In this document: piece after piece, positions 25,492-35,207 of the stretch | Layout: each line of letters opens with the position of its first letter | Numbering within the stretch: position 1 is the first letter of the stretch | Assembly (NCBI GenBank): GCA_016787665.1 | Contig: JAEUUC010000009.1 | Span: 319,744 to 383,743, forward strand | Reading direction: 5' to 3' | Origin: Cyclobacteriaceae bacterium | Lineage (GTDB): Bacteria; Bacteroidota; Bacteroidia; Cytophagales; Cyclobacteriaceae | DNA: 64,000 bases | Translations under genes and position numbers: made by a program | Notes under the pieces: model-generated | Told to the model about the DNA's origin: nothing | What the model saw: the letters and a program-made list of their open reading frames with translations, nothing else | Database searches by the model: none

Positions 25492-26757
25492 ATGCTACGG
25501 CCTGGACAAAAGGGTTGGTTAAAGGACTACCTTGAATTTCGCAAGGAGTTGCTGCGCGACATGACCGGTGCCAGCCGTCACGCAGCCCATCCCGACCATT
25601 CATTGTATCGCATCGTTCAACCGACCGGCCTCATGTACGGTCAGACGGTTGAAGTTGATCTACCCGATGCCAAGCGGTGGGATGAGAAGGATCGCATGAA
25701 GATTCTGTTGGCGGAAAGTCTCATCAGCGCCTCGCTGCTTTACCACGAGAAGCCCGTCAAAGATGCCGGAGAACTCTCGGACGCGATCGTGAAAAGCCTC
25801 GAACAAGTGGGCAATTTTTACAATCATGTTTTCCCCGAGCTGGCCACCCCGACCAAGACACTTTTCGGGCGAAAGAAAACCCCGCTCGAGATTGCCGAGA
25901 AGATTCTCGACAAAAGGATTGAACACACGAGTGAGTACAGCAGCAACTTCTGGACTCAGTTTTTCCACAACAGTCTGCTGTTTTTGGATATCTTCATCTT
26001 CGGGCAGTGGATTCATACCAATGCCGACCGCATTGTGTCAGACTTTTTCAAATACGAGCGCGAGGAGTTACGCTTTTCAGTCGTTAAAGTGATTGCCGCT
26101 GCGGCTCACGCCAATAAATCCATCGAGTACGAGGAGCGCAAGCTTTTCGAATTGTTTCAACAAAGTGCCGGGCTGCCGCATGATCGGAAAAAAGAGGCAT
26201 TAACGATCTTCGAGAAGGGGGTTAGGCTGGAAGATATCAACCTACCCACGAACAATTCCTGGATACTGAAGAAGTATTTTCTGGAAATGGCCATCCTGAC
26301 CGTTTGGGCCGATAAGAAAGTGGAGGCCCCCGAGCAAAACTTTTTGCAGGCCTTCAGCGCCTATCTTGATTTTCATGCCGATGATCTGGAAAACAGCCAG
26401 TTGGCCGTAGAGGGATTCGTGCTGGAACACTGGGAGCAATTGAGCTCGTTACAGAACAAACTCGACTACAACACCGTGAGCCAGCAGTTTCTCAAACGCC
26501 TGGCAAACGTGGCTGAGCAAAACAAATCGAAGCTGGTACGCGAAGTACAAAGCAGCGAGGAACTGGTGGGATTACTCAAAAAAGCCCGATCACAAGAATT
26601 AGACGAAGCGGAAAAAAATCGCCTGCATGAATTGCTCATGGTTGTACTCAAGGCCATTCCCACCTTCGTGCTCGTATCCTTGCCGCAACATTTTTTAACG
26701 CTGCCTATGCTGATGCAAATACTACCGAAAAACTTCTTCCAGGAAGTAACCAGTTAA
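25492..26757 (+). CDS. LETM1-related protein with TerB-like helical core
   Basis: 421 soluble residues. The start (GQKGWLKDYLEF) and overall layout match the Bacteroidota group called LETM1-related biofilm-associated protein. A TerB-like helical region lies around 195-290 (VIAAAAHANKSIEYEERKLF, ILTVWADKKVEAPEQNF). The last 40 residues (PTFVLVSLPQHFLTLPML, ILPKNFFQE) resemble the ribosome-facing LETM1 segment. No real membrane helix is visible, unlike mitochondrial LETM1. It converges with a K+/H+ antiporter gene 18 bases away. The biofilm link comes from the family name alone. Confidence 0.65.
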   Translation: MLRPGQKGWLKDYLEFRKELLRDMTGASRHAAHPDHSLYRIVQPTGLMYGQTVEVDLPDAKRWDEKDRMKILLAESLISASLLYHEKPVKDAGELSDAIVKSLEQVGNFYNHVFPELATPTKTLFGRKKTPLEIAEKILDKRIEHTSEYSSNFWTQFFHNSLLFLDIFIFGQWIHTNADRIVSDFFKYEREELRFSVVKVIAAAAHANKSIEYEERKLFELFQQSAGLPHDRKKEALTIFEKGVRLEDINLPTNNSWILKKYFLEMAILTVWADKKVEAPEQNFLQAFSAYLDFHADDLENSQLAVEGFVLEHWEQLSSLQNKLDYNTVSQQFLKRLANVAEQNKSKLVREVQSSEELVGLLKKARSQELDEAEKNRLHELLMVVLKAIPTFVLVSLPQHFLTLPMLMQILPKNFFQEVTS

Positions 26758-26775
26758 CCCGCCTCAGCCGGCAGG

Positions 26776-28245
26776 TCAATCGTGTAACCCGAATGACTCC
26801 AATACCTGACGACTGGCCGCTTTGCTGTCGGTAAGAACCAGTAAGTGATCAAATGCGCGCAGATCCGTTTCACCCGATGGTGTCATGTAAGTATCTCCCC
26901 GGTGGATGAGCACAATGAGTGCAGACGGTGGTAATTGGATTTGAACAATTCGTTTTCCGATGAGTGATGAATCTTCGGGAATATCCAGTTCAACCAACTC
27001 TGATTTACTGTTATCGCCCAACTCAACATCTAACGGGAATCTTCTTTTTAGCTTGGTGGGCACGGAGACGTGAAGCCAACGGGCCATAAGGGGTAGCGTA
27101 GCGCCTTGCACCACCACGGAGGATACGGAGATGAAAAACACGAGATTAAAAATCGTCTCGGCATAGGCAACCCCGGCCAAAAGCGGATAGGTGGCAAATA
27201 CAATGGGCGCGGCTCCCCGCAAGCCCACCCAGGAAATGAAGAGCTTTTTCCGGTAGTTCAGATCGCGGGCGCGCAAAAGCGAAATAAACACGGCAACCGG
27301 CCGGGCTACCAGAATCAGGAAAAAGGAAATCAGAACCCCTTCATCCGCCAGGGGCACCATGCGTGACGGAAACACGAGCAGCCCCAGTGTAAGAAACATG
27401 ACAATTTGCATCAACCACGCCTGTCCGTCAAAAAACTTGATGAGCGATTTTTTGTGAATGAAGTTGCTGTTGCCCAGGATGATGGCAGACGTATAGATGG
27501 CCAAAAATCCGTTTCCGCCAATGAAATCAGTTGACGAAAAGGTGAAGAACATAAGCGCGTAGATAAGCACCGGATATAGTCCTTCCACATCTAACTTGAT
27601 CCGGTTTAATGTGACCACCATCAACTTCCCCATGCCAAAGCCACAAGCCGCCCCCAGGATCATTCCCTTCAGGAAGCTCGGCACCAAAACCCATACGGAT
27701 GTATCGGGCTCATTCACCAGTTGAATAAAGCTAATGGTCAGGAAGTAGGCCATCGGGTCGTTACTGCCGCTCTCAAATTCCAATAGCGGCCTAAGGTTGC
27801 CCTTGAGCCCGATATTCCGCGTGCGCAAAACAGAAAAAACGGCAGCCGCGTCTGTGGAAGATACAATTGCCCCCAACAGCATGCCTTCAGCTAATGAAAC
27901 CCCGAGCAAAAAATGAGTAAACAAGCCGACCAAAAGTGCTGTCAGCAAAACGCCCAGTGTGGCAAGTGAGATACCATCTTTAAGGACCGGCCGAATGCTG
28001 TCCAGCTTAGTGGTCATTCCGCCCGAAAACAAAATGAAGGTAAGGGCCACAATACCCAAAAACTGGGAGATCTTCGGATCGTCAAAGTGGATGCCCCCGA
28101 TACCTTCAGAGCCGGCTAACATACCGATAGCCAAAAACAGCAACAGGGCCGGAACACCAAACTTGAACGATGTTTTACTGGCCACAATGCTGATGAACAG
28201 CAGAATGGAACCGAGCAAAAGGAAGTTTTCTATGGTGAGTGTCAT
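26776..28245 (-). CDS. Potassium/proton antiporter (NhaP2/CvrA-like)
   Basis: 489 residues. About 12 membrane helices form a CPA1-type exchanger domain, including the core LLGAIVSSTDAAAVFSVL and ESGSNDP, the Asp/Asn pair of the ion site. After about residue 390 comes a cytoplasmic TrkA-C (RCK_C) domain (LDIPEDSSLIGKRIVQIQLP, GETDLRAFDHLLVL), which gates by a bound ligand. This layout matches K+/H+ antiporters of the NhaP2 group. Confidence 0.85.
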   Translation of the reverse strand: MTLTIENFLLLGSILLFISIVASKTSFKFGVPALLLFLAIGMLAGSEGIGGIHFDDPKISQFLGIVALTFILFSGGMTTKLDSIRPVLKDGISLATLGVLLTALLVGLFTHFLLGVSLAEGMLLGAIVSSTDAAAVFSVLRTRNIGLKGNLRPLLEFESGSNDPMAYFLTISFIQLVNEPDTSVWVLVPSFLKGMILGAACGFGMGKLMVVTLNRIKLDVEGLYPVLIYALMFFTFSSTDFIGGNGFLAIYTSAIILGNSNFIHKKSLIKFFDGQAWLMQIVMFLTLGLLVFPSRMVPLADEGVLISFFLILVARPVAVFISLLRARDLNYRKKLFISWVGLRGAAPIVFATYPLLAGVAYAETIFNLVFFISVSSVVVQGATLPLMARWLHVSVPTKLKRRFPLDVELGDNSKSELVELDIPEDSSLIGKRIVQIQLPPSALIVLIHRGDTYMTPSGETDLRAFDHLLVLTDSKAASRQVLESFGLHD

Positions 28246-28334
28246 GAGCCTGTAGTCATTTCAAAATTACCCAAAAGATAGTCTACAGGCTGCATGTTTG
28301 GCAGCTTGTTTAACCCAGCAACAGAACGTTCAAC

Positions 28335-29318
28335 TTATTTCAGTTCTTCCGACTCCTTCACCTTTTTAGGCACCAGAATGGAGAACACGATCGCCAAAGT
28401 AAGCGTAAGGATAATAACGATGAAGGAATATGTGGGCGGAATCTCGATGTGCACGATTTCCATCAACATTTTGGCACCGATAAAAAACAAAATGATGGAG
28501 AGGCCTTTTTGCAATAAATAGAACTTGTCAATGACGCCTGACAGCAGGAAGAACATGGCCCGCAAACCCAATACCGCAAAGATGTTGGACGTATAGATCA
28601 AGAACTCATTTTGCGTGATGGCGAAGGCAGCCGGGATGGAGTCCACCGCGAAGATCAAGTCCGTTGTCTCGATCAGCACAATCACCAGGAACAACGGGGT
28701 GAACATCAAGCGCGGCTTGGTGATGACGAACTTTCCTCCGTGATCGTCCGGGGTGATGGGAAGATACTTGCGGCACAAGCGCATGATCGGATTCTTCTCA
28801 GGATCAATTTTTTCATCACTGTCTTCGAAATAGATTTTAATACCCGAATAAATCAGGAATACCCCGAACACGTATAAAATCCAATGGAACTTGGCAATGA
28901 GCAGCGCACCAACGAAAATGAAAATGCCCCGGAAAAACACCGCGCCCAGGATTCCCCAGAACAAGATATTGTGGTAGTACTCTTCCTTAACCGCAAAATA
29001 CTTTAAGATCAACAGGATAACGAAGATGTTATCCACTGATAAGGCATATTCGGTGAGGTAGGCACTAAAGTACTCAACTGATGCATCCAACCCGCCATTG
29101 CCCGTGTCATCATACAGATAAATGAAAAAGCCGAACAGCGTACTGATAAAGACCCAAAAAACGGACTGATAGAGGGCCGACTTAGTGGTGATCTTGTGAG
29201 CCGTTTTGTTGAATACGCCCAGATCGAGCAGCAGGAAAATGATGATGATTACCGCAAAGACGCCAAACAAAATGGTTTCCGCCTGACTATGACTACTGAA
29301 CAACGAGAAGAGAAGCAT
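28335..29318 (-). CDS. TerC/Alx family integral membrane protein
   Basis: 327 residues and nine or so membrane helices. Family marks are LLLDLGVFNKTAHKIT near the start, ALSVDNIFVILLI around 92 and DLIFAVDSIPAAFAIT around 215; their Asp residues are thought to bind metal. TerC/Alx proteins are linked to Mn2+ export or metal loading of exported enzymes. The gene follows fur on the same strand after 150 bases with its own -7 box. Confidence 0.85.
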   Translation of the reverse strand: MLLFSLFSSHSQAETILFGVFAVIIIIFLLLDLGVFNKTAHKITTKSALYQSVFWVFISTLFGFFIYLYDDTGNGGLDASVEYFSAYLTEYALSVDNIFVILLILKYFAVKEEYYHNILFWGILGAVFFRGIFIFVGALLIAKFHWILYVFGVFLIYSGIKIYFEDSDEKIDPEKNPIMRLCRKYLPITPDDHGGKFVITKPRLMFTPLFLVIVLIETTDLIFAVDSIPAAFAITQNEFLIYTSNIFAVLGLRAMFFLLSGVIDKFYLLQKGLSIILFFIGAKMLMEIVHIEIPPTYSFIVIILTLTLAIVFSILVPKKVKESEELK

Positions 29319-29395
29319 CCCTGGCGATTCCGTTTTGGTGGAGTGATTGTTGCGTTTTAACGCTCAAAACAGCTTTTAAAGCATTAAATGAGCGG

Positions 29396-29403
29396 CAAAA
29401 CTA
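29396..29403 (-). promoter_or_regulatory. Bacteroidota -7 box (TAGTTTTG) for terC
   Basis: On the minus strand TAGTTTTG fits TAnnTTTG and lies 77 bases upstream of the TerC start, which implies an untranslated leader of about 70 bases. I see no conserved yybP-ykoY riboswitch bases in that leader. Confidence 0.4.
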
Positions 29404-29468
29404 CAAATTATCCGTTTACGTAAGGTTTACTCGGTTTAAATACCGCATTTCTCCAAAAGGAAACCTTA

Positions 29469-29888
29469 TTAAAGCCCACATTTCCTGCAAATTCCTTGGA
29501 TTAAGAGGTTTAATTCGCGTGGCTTATACCCCGAAGGCAGTTTAACGGGGGGGATATGAACGTGCTCCAAACAGGTAGTTTGTCCACATTTTATGCACTT
29601 AAAATGAACATGTTCGTGGTGATGCCCTGCGTCTGTGCATTCCTGTTGGCAAAGGGCATATTTCAAGGTGCCGGTGTCATCCAACACCTTGTGGATAACC
29701 CCCCGGTCTAAAAACGTTTTGAGCGTGCGGTACACCGTAACCCGGTCGTACACGTCAGCAAATTGCTGTTCAATGTCGGAGTACGAAAGCGCATAACCTT
29801 TTCGCTGAAACAAGTCCAAAATAGCCTGGCGGCTGGAGGTTGTTCGAAGGTTGTGTGATTTTAACGGGGCCGTGAGTTCGTCCTTCAT
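29469..29888 (-). CDS. Fur family transcriptional regulator
   Basis: 139 residues. A winged helix (SRQAILDLFQRKGYALSYSDI, RVTVYRTLKTFLDRGVIHKV) precedes the dimerisation/metal domain with HHHEHVHFKCIKCG and a second GICRKCG, giving two CxxC zinc pairs. Family members sense Fe2+, Zn2+, Mn2+ or peroxide; which one cannot be read. Its start overlaps the ABC exporter stop by four bases, and the metal-linked TerC gene follows. Confidence 0.88.
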   Translation of the reverse strand: MKDELTAPLKSHNLRTTSSRQAILDLFQRKGYALSYSDIEQQFADVYDRVTVYRTLKTFLDRGVIHKVLDDTGTLKYALCQQECTDAGHHHEHVHFKCIKCGQTTCLEHVHIPPVKLPSGYKPRELNLLIQGICRKCGL

Positions 29889-31693
29889 ACAGGGGCAACG
29901 GATGAATTCTCTACCTGAAGCTTGAGCAAGTTACGATAAATCCCGTCATCGCGCAGCAGCAACTCCTCATGTTTGCCTGACTCGGCCACGCGACCATCTT
30001 TAATCACCAGAATGCGATCTGCGGTGCGGATGGTGCTGAGGCGATGGGCAATGACAAATGTTGTTCGGTTCAGCATCAACTTCTCCAATGCATCCTGCAC
30101 CAGCCGTTCGGACTGTGCATCAAGCGAACTCGTGGCCTCATCCAGCACCAGAATTGATGGATCTTTTAGAATAGCGCGCGCAATGGCAATCCGCTGGCGC
30201 TGCCCTCCGGAAAGCTTCACTCCACGGTCGCCCACAAGGGTGTTGAGTTTCTCCGGAAAGCCCTCAATAAACTCGAGAGCATTGGCCTGGCGGGCGGCCT
30301 GCCAGATTTCCTCCTCGGTAGCGTCCGGTTTCCCGTATGCAATGTTTTCGCGAATGGTGCCTCCAAACAAAATCACTTCCTGAGGCACTAACCCAATGTT
30401 CTGGCGGTAAGACGTCAGGTTGTATTGCTGGATGTCCTCCCCATCGGCCCGGATGACCCCGTGACTCACCGGGTACTTGCGCAGCAACAACGAAATGATG
30501 GTCGACTTACCCGCTCCGCTTGGACCAACCAGGGCAATCCGCTCTCCAGGCCGAACCTGGAAATCAATCTCGCGCAGCACCGTAACGTCTTGTCGGGTGG
30601 GGTATTCAAATGAAACGTTTTCAAACGATAGCTGTCCCTTCAGTTTCAAATGCTGCGGGTTGGGCTCGCGCTCATCAGGCGTATGTAGAATTTCGATCAA
30701 CCGTTCGGACGCCCCGATCGATTTCTGCACCTGACTGTAGATGTCACCCAACCCCGCGATAGACCCACCGATAAATGAAGTATAGATCACAAATGAGAAC
30801 AAATCGCCCACGGTCAATTCACCCGCCTGCACCAAATTGGCACCGTACCAGCTAATCGCAACGATGCCTCCAAAAAACGCAACGATCGAGAAGGAGACAA
30901 ACAAACCGCGATACTTCCCTACTGTTACGGCCGTGTCAACGACTTCACGCAACGACTTCCGGTAGCGACCGATTTCCAGCCATTCGTTAGTAAACGACTT
31001 CACCACGCTAATGGACTGGAGTGCCTCCTCGACCACAATGTTGGCATTAGCCAACTGATCTTGTATTTTTTTTGACTGTTTGCGAATGAACTTACCGAAC
31101 GCCAGGGCCGCGAGAACCAACACGGGGAAGGTGATGAGCATAAACAAGGTAAGCTTGGGCGTAAGGACGAAGATGATGGTGACGCCAAATACCAACACCA
31201 AAATTTGGCGGAGTAATTCAGCCAATGTGAATGTCAGCGTGTCTTGCAAGGTGGATACATCGGAGGTGATGCGGCTCATCAGTTCTCCTACTCTGCGCGA
31301 ATCGTAGAACGACATCGGCAGCCAGATCATTTTATCAAATACGGAATGCCGCAAGTCGGCCAGGGCGTTTTCACTCACTTTGGTGAAGGTGAACATGCGG
31401 GTAAAGGAAAACACGCTTTGCACGGCCAATATACCCATGAGGATAAAGGCGATCTGGCTGATGGAGTCAATAAACATCCAGGTTTTACCTTGGGCGACAT
31501 CCAGCAGTTTACCGGCAAAGAATGGAAAAGCGAGTACCGTCACGCTGGACAGCGCCAGCGACAACAGGCCCAGGGCAAAAACCCAACGATAGGGAAGCAC
31601 AAACCGAAAAATACCCAGAAACTTACGCAGCCCCTCGCGGGTCAGCTTCGCTTTAGGTTGACCGTCATCTTCCGAAAATCGCCTCTTTGCCAT
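29885..31693 (-). CDS. ABC exporter, fused membrane and ATPase domains
   Basis: 602 residues with one ABC_membrane domain of six helices (about 25-310) and one nucleotide-binding domain: Walker A GPSGAGKST, Q-loop NIGLVPQEVILFGG, signature LSGGQRQR, Walker B ILVLDEATSSLD and H-loop VIAHRLSTI. It works as a homodimer; lipid A flippase MsbA and multidrug exporters share the design. Substrate is unknown. It overlaps the fur gene by four bases. Confidence 0.9.
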   Translation of the reverse strand: MAKRRFSEDDGQPKAKLTREGLRKFLGIFRFVLPYRWVFALGLLSLALSSVTVLAFPFFAGKLLDVAQGKTWMFIDSISQIAFILMGILAVQSVFSFTRMFTFTKVSENALADLRHSVFDKMIWLPMSFYDSRRVGELMSRITSDVSTLQDTLTFTLAELLRQILVLVFGVTIIFVLTPKLTLFMLITFPVLVLAALAFGKFIRKQSKKIQDQLANANIVVEEALQSISVVKSFTNEWLEIGRYRKSLREVVDTAVTVGKYRGLFVSFSIVAFFGGIVAISWYGANLVQAGELTVGDLFSFVIYTSFIGGSIAGLGDIYSQVQKSIGASERLIEILHTPDEREPNPQHLKLKGQLSFENVSFEYPTRQDVTVLREIDFQVRPGERIALVGPSGAGKSTIISLLLRKYPVSHGVIRADGEDIQQYNLTSYRQNIGLVPQEVILFGGTIRENIAYGKPDATEEEIWQAARQANALEFIEGFPEKLNTLVGDRGVKLSGGQRQRIAIARAILKDPSILVLDEATSSLDAQSERLVQDALEKLMLNRTTFVIAHRLSTIRTADRILVIKDGRVAESGKHEELLLRDDGIYRNLLKLQVENSSVAPV

Positions 31694-31734
31694 CTTAAAT
31701 TTACTCGTTGTCGTAGACGAAGCCTTCGCTCCTT

Positions 31735-32292
31735 TTATTGCATCCGCACCTGGATATCAAACAAGGTGGTGTCACCCCAAAAAACCTTTTGGCCGCCTTG
31801 TTGGCCAAAGCCTGACAGGCGAGCCGCTCCGGGCGACTCAAACTGCAGACGAAACTGACGCTCGGCCGAAAAGAAAAAACTCTTTTCGCGGTGAATGGCT
31901 TCAATCTTTTGAATGCGCTGAGGTCGGTCTAAAAAATACAGGCGCAAAATGCCAACCGGGGCGTGGGGGGCGTGGTACTCACGCACGGTCAGGTTGCTGC
32001 GGGGGTCATCATATTCTCTCATCACATACTGATCGCGATAAGCCGGGCGGTTCACCGCCTGCAGTTTTTGAAATACGGCCAGTTCCTTCTGCCAGTCCGC
32101 GGCATTCAAGGTCAACACCACAGAATCAACCGCTTCATTAACACGCGTAATCTTGGTCACGTAGTGTGGCTGCGTGCCCTGTGCTGCGAGCAGACTATCG
32201 AAGTTATACAGCGGGCGTTGCGCTCGCGTGCCTGCCCCCGGCTGCTGACAACTGCTTGTCAGAGCCGCCAGCGCTACCCAAAACCACTTCAT
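31735..32292 (-). CDS. Lipoprotein of unknown function
   Basis: 185 residues with a lipoprotein signal (LAALTSSC). The mature part has alternating beta strands (VDSVVLTLNAADW, FRLQFESPG) but no motif I recognise. Its first bases overlap the gpmI stop by four, so it is cotranscribed after gpmI. The length and place suggest an envelope protein of about 165 residues. Confidence 0.6.
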   Translation of the reverse strand: MKWFWVALAALTSSCQQPGAGTRAQRPLYNFDSLLAAQGTQPHYVTKITRVNEAVDSVVLTLNAADWQKELAVFQKLQAVNRPAYRDQYVMREYDDPRSNLTVREYHAPHAPVGILRLYFLDRPQRIQKIEAIHREKSFFFSAERQFRLQFESPGAARLSGFGQQGGQKVFWGDTTLFDIQVRMQ

Positions 32293-33815
32293 GCGCGCGT
32301 CAGCTGTTGGCCTGTCATTTCCTTTGGCACCGCAATGCCCATCATACTCAAAATCGTGGGGGCCAAATCACCCAGTTTGCCATTGTTCCATGGCCCCTCG
32401 TACTCATCATCCACCAATATACACGGCACAAGATTAGTTGTGTGTGCCGTATTGGGTGTGCCGTCTTCGTTGATCATAATGTCGGCATTGCCATGATCGG
32501 CAATGATGATCACCGAGTAGCCATTTTGGCGAGCGGCTTCGGTTACGGCTTCATTGCACTGATCAACGGTTTCGCAGGCTTTCACCGCTGCCGAAAACAC
32601 ACCGGTGTGACCCACCATATCAGGATTGGCGAAGTTCAGACAGATGAAATCCGCCTCCTTTTTCTCCAGCTCCGGAATAATCTTGTCTCGGATGTCGCGT
32701 GCACTCATTTCGGGCTGTAAATCGTAGGTGGCCACTTTGGGCGAAGGGCATAAAATGCGCTGTTCGCCTTCAAACGGAGTCTCGCGGCCACCCGAAAAGA
32801 AAAACGTCACGTGCGGATATTTCTCCGTCTCGGCAATACGAATTTGCTTCTTGCCGGCTTTGGCCAAAACTTCACCTAACGTATTCTCCAGATTGTCTTT
32901 ATCAAAAATCACCTCCACATTCTTGAACGTTTCATCATAGTTGGTGAGCGTAACATAATGCAGCGGTAATTTTTTCATACCCTGATCGGGGAAATCCTGC
33001 TGAGTCAGTACCTGCGTGATCTCGCGGCCACGGTCGGTGCGGAAATTGAAGCAGATGACCACATCGTGAGGTTGAATGGTGGCCAATGGCCGTCCATCTT
33101 CACCGGTAACCACAATGGGTTTGATAAATTCATCGGTCACGCCATCTGCGTAAGACTTTTCAACAGCCGCCAATACATCCGTAGCCGGTGTGCCGGTGCC
33201 GTTTACCAGTAAATCATAGGCCAGTTTCACGCGCTCCCATCGCTTGTCGCGGTCCATGGCATAGTAGCGGCCAACCACGCTGGCAATTTTTCCGCCCGTT
33301 TGATCAAGGTGACTTTTCAAGTCTGCGAGATACGCCCGCCCGCCTTTCGGATCGGTATCGCGGCCGTCTGTAAAGGCATGAACAAAAACACGTTTCAGTC
33401 CTGCTTCATTCGCCAGTGAGCACAGGCCTTTCAGGTGGCCGATGTGGGAGTGTACACCTCCATCGGAAACCAGGCCGATGAAATGCACGGCCCTTTGGTT
33501 GTTGCGCGCGTCTTCAAACGCGGATTGCAGCACAGCGTTTGTGGCCAGCTCCCGTTCTTCAATCGCTTTGTTGATGCGCACCAGATCCTGGTAGACCACG
33601 CGGCCGGCTCCAATGTTCATATGCCCAACCTCCGAGTTACCCATTTGTCCGGGTGGCAACCCCACCGCCAGGCCCGAGGCCTCCAATTTGCTGTGCGGGT
33701 ACTTCTTGTACAACGAATTGAAATAAGGCGTTTTGGCCTGGTCGATAGCTGATACGGCTTTGTTGAGCGCGATACCCCAGCCATCAAGAATCATCAACAA
33801 CACTTTGCGGTTCAT
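32289..33815 (-). CDS. gpmI: 2,3-bisphosphoglycerate-independent phosphoglycerate mutase
   Basis: 508 residues from the ATG at 33815 (MNRKVLLMILDGWGI). The metal-binding Asp lies in that strand, the catalytic Ser in NSEVGHMNIGAGRVVYQDL, and the C-terminal metal ligands in FANPDMVGHTG and IIADHGNAD. The enzyme interconverts 3- and 2-phosphoglycerate using two Mn2+. Nineteen upstream codons are not needed and would cover the -7 box at 33837. Confidence 0.95.
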   Translation of the reverse strand: MNRKVLLMILDGWGIALNKAVSAIDQAKTPYFNSLYKKYPHSKLEASGLAVGLPPGQMGNSEVGHMNIGAGRVVYQDLVRINKAIEERELATNAVLQSAFEDARNNQRAVHFIGLVSDGGVHSHIGHLKGLCSLANEAGLKRVFVHAFTDGRDTDPKGGRAYLADLKSHLDQTGGKIASVVGRYYAMDRDKRWERVKLAYDLLVNGTGTPATDVLAAVEKSYADGVTDEFIKPIVVTGEDGRPLATIQPHDVVICFNFRTDRGREITQVLTQQDFPDQGMKKLPLHYVTLTNYDETFKNVEVIFDKDNLENTLGEVLAKAGKKQIRIAETEKYPHVTFFFSGGRETPFEGEQRILCPSPKVATYDLQPEMSARDIRDKIIPELEKKEADFICLNFANPDMVGHTGVFSAAVKACETVDQCNEAVTEAARQNGYSVIIIADHGNADIMINEDGTPNTAHTTNLVPCILVDDEYEGPWNNGKLGDLAPTILSMMGIAVPKEMTGQQLTRA

Positions 33816-33836
33816 CGTCTGGATTTGAAAGAACTG

Positions 33837-33844
33837 CAAATATA
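33837..33844 (-). promoter_or_regulatory. Bacteroidota -7 box (TATATTTG) for gpmI
   Basis: Minus-strand TATATTTG lies 21 bases upstream of the gpmI ATG. Confidence 0.5.
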
Positions 33845-33886
33845 CGGTCAAGGCCGGCTCCGGCCCCCGCAAGTGGCCTTAAATGG

Positions 33887-33894
33887 TATATTTG
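33887..33894 (+). promoter_or_regulatory. Bacteroidota -7 box (TATATTTG) for the DUF4783-nadC operon
   Basis: Plus-strand TATATTTG ends 29 bases before the ATG at 33924 and is divergent from the gpmI box 43 bases away. Confidence 0.5.
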
Positions 33895-33923
33895 TGGCAC
33901 GTTTTTCGAATACGAAGAGGATA

Positions 33924-34310
33924 ATGAAAAATTGGTTGTTTTTGGTGCTGTTGGGTGTAGCCACTACACAGGCCGTGGCGCAGGCCGAGTGGCACGGACC
34001 GATACGTGAGGCCATTAAAGCCGGTGATGCCAAGGCGCTCGCTCGCCATTTCAATACATCCATCGAGATAACGCTGGACGGCAACGTGAGCAGCTACAGC
34101 AAAACACAGGGCGAGTTTGTAATGCGCGACTTTTTCAAGAAGAGTCCGCCCGCCAACTTCACCATCATGCACACCGGTGCTTCTAAGGGCGGTCTGCAGT
34201 TTGCCATCGGCCGCTACGAAAGTGGTGGAACCTCCTACAACGTGCTGATTCGCGTAAAGGACGTGAGCGGCCAACTCCTTATTCACGAAATGAGTTTCGT
34301 GAAGGAATGA
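33924..34310 (+). CDS. DUF4783 family secreted protein
   Basis: 128 residues from the ATG at 33924. A signal peptide (LVLLGVATTQAVAQA) is followed by an NTF2-like fold (IREAIKAGDAKALARHF, GEFVMRDFFKKSP, GRYESGGTSYNVLIRVK). The family is small and found in Bacteroidota, with no known function. It overlaps nadC by four bases; this pairing seems common in the phylum, though I cannot check it here. Confidence 0.75.
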   Translation: MKNWLFLVLLGVATTQAVAQAEWHGPIREAIKAGDAKALARHFNTSIEITLDGNVSSYSKTQGEFVMRDFFKKSPPANFTIMHTGASKGGLQFAIGRYESGGTSYNVLIRVKDVSGQLLIHEMSFVKE

Positions 34311-35170
34311 CGCGCCCAGCCTACATTACTCCCGCAGCCCTTCAATCGTTTATTCAATCTGCCCTGGCCGAGGATATCGGGGAGGGTGATCACTCCACAC
34401 TGGGCAGTATACCGCGTGAGAGAGAGGCGAGCGCCCGGTTGCTGGTAAAGGAAGAATGCAAACTGGCCGGCATCGAACTGGCGGTGGAAATTTTCAGAGC
34501 CGTAGACCCCCACCTCGCAGTTGAGTTGTTGTGGCATGACGGTGATGCGGTTCGCCCGGGAGAAACAGCCTTTATTGTTAGTGGCCGTGTACAATCCATT
34601 CTGCAAGCCGAGCGGCTGGTGCTCAATTGCCTGCAACGCATGAGTGGTATTGCCACGCTCACGCACCGTATTGCACGATTGATCGAAGGAACCCGAGCGC
34701 AGTTAATGGACACACGCAAAACCACCCCTAATTTCCGGCTGGCCGAAAAATGGGCGGTGGCCATTGGCGGAGGAGTCAACCACCGTTTTGCGCTCTACGA
34801 CATGGTGATGTTAAAAGACAATCACGTAGACATGGGCGGTGGCATCACCCGCGCCATTACCTCCACACGCCAATACCTGGCAGCGATCAATAAACCGCTG
34901 CGCGTGGAAGTGGAAACGCGTAACCTGGCCGAAGTAGCCGAGGCCTTGCAAGCCCGGCCCGATGTTATCATGCTCGACAACATGTCGCTGGCAGACATGC
35001 AAAAAGCCGTAGCGCTCATTGGCGGAGTTTGTAAAACAGAAGCCAGTGGGGGTATCACCGAAGCCACCATACGGGCGGTAGCGGAATGCGGTGTGGATTA
35101 CATTTCAGTAGGCGCCCTCACCCACTCCGTCAAAAGCGTAGATCTCAGCCTGAAGGTGATTAAGGCCTGA
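34307..35170 (+). CDS. nadC: Nicotinate-nucleotide pyrophosphorylase (carboxylating)
   Basis: 287 residues of the quinolinate phosphoribosyltransferase fold: IPREREASARL, LNCLQRMSGIATLT, MDTRKTTPNFRLAEKWAVAIGG, LKDNHV, VEVETRNLAE and EASGGI. It makes nicotinate mononucleotide from quinolinate and PRPP in NAD synthesis. The TPNFR form replaces the more common TPGLR. Confidence 0.95.
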   Translation: MTRPAYITPAALQSFIQSALAEDIGEGDHSTLGSIPREREASARLLVKEECKLAGIELAVEIFRAVDPHLAVELLWHDGDAVRPGETAFIVSGRVQSILQAERLVLNCLQRMSGIATLTHRIARLIEGTRAQLMDTRKTTPNFRLAEKWAVAIGGGVNHRFALYDMVMLKDNHVDMGGGITRAITSTRQYLAAINKPLRVEVETRNLAEVAEALQARPDVIMLDNMSLADMQKAVALIGGVCKTEASGGITEATIRAVAECGVDYISVGALTHSVKSVDLSLKVIKA

Positions 35171-35207
35171 CCCCTGGGCGGGATGATTAAAAACTAAAAT
35201 TACTGCC

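Noticed and set aside
29319..29468. Manganese (yybP-ykoY) riboswitch before terC
   Set aside because: The conserved internal-loop bases could not be found.
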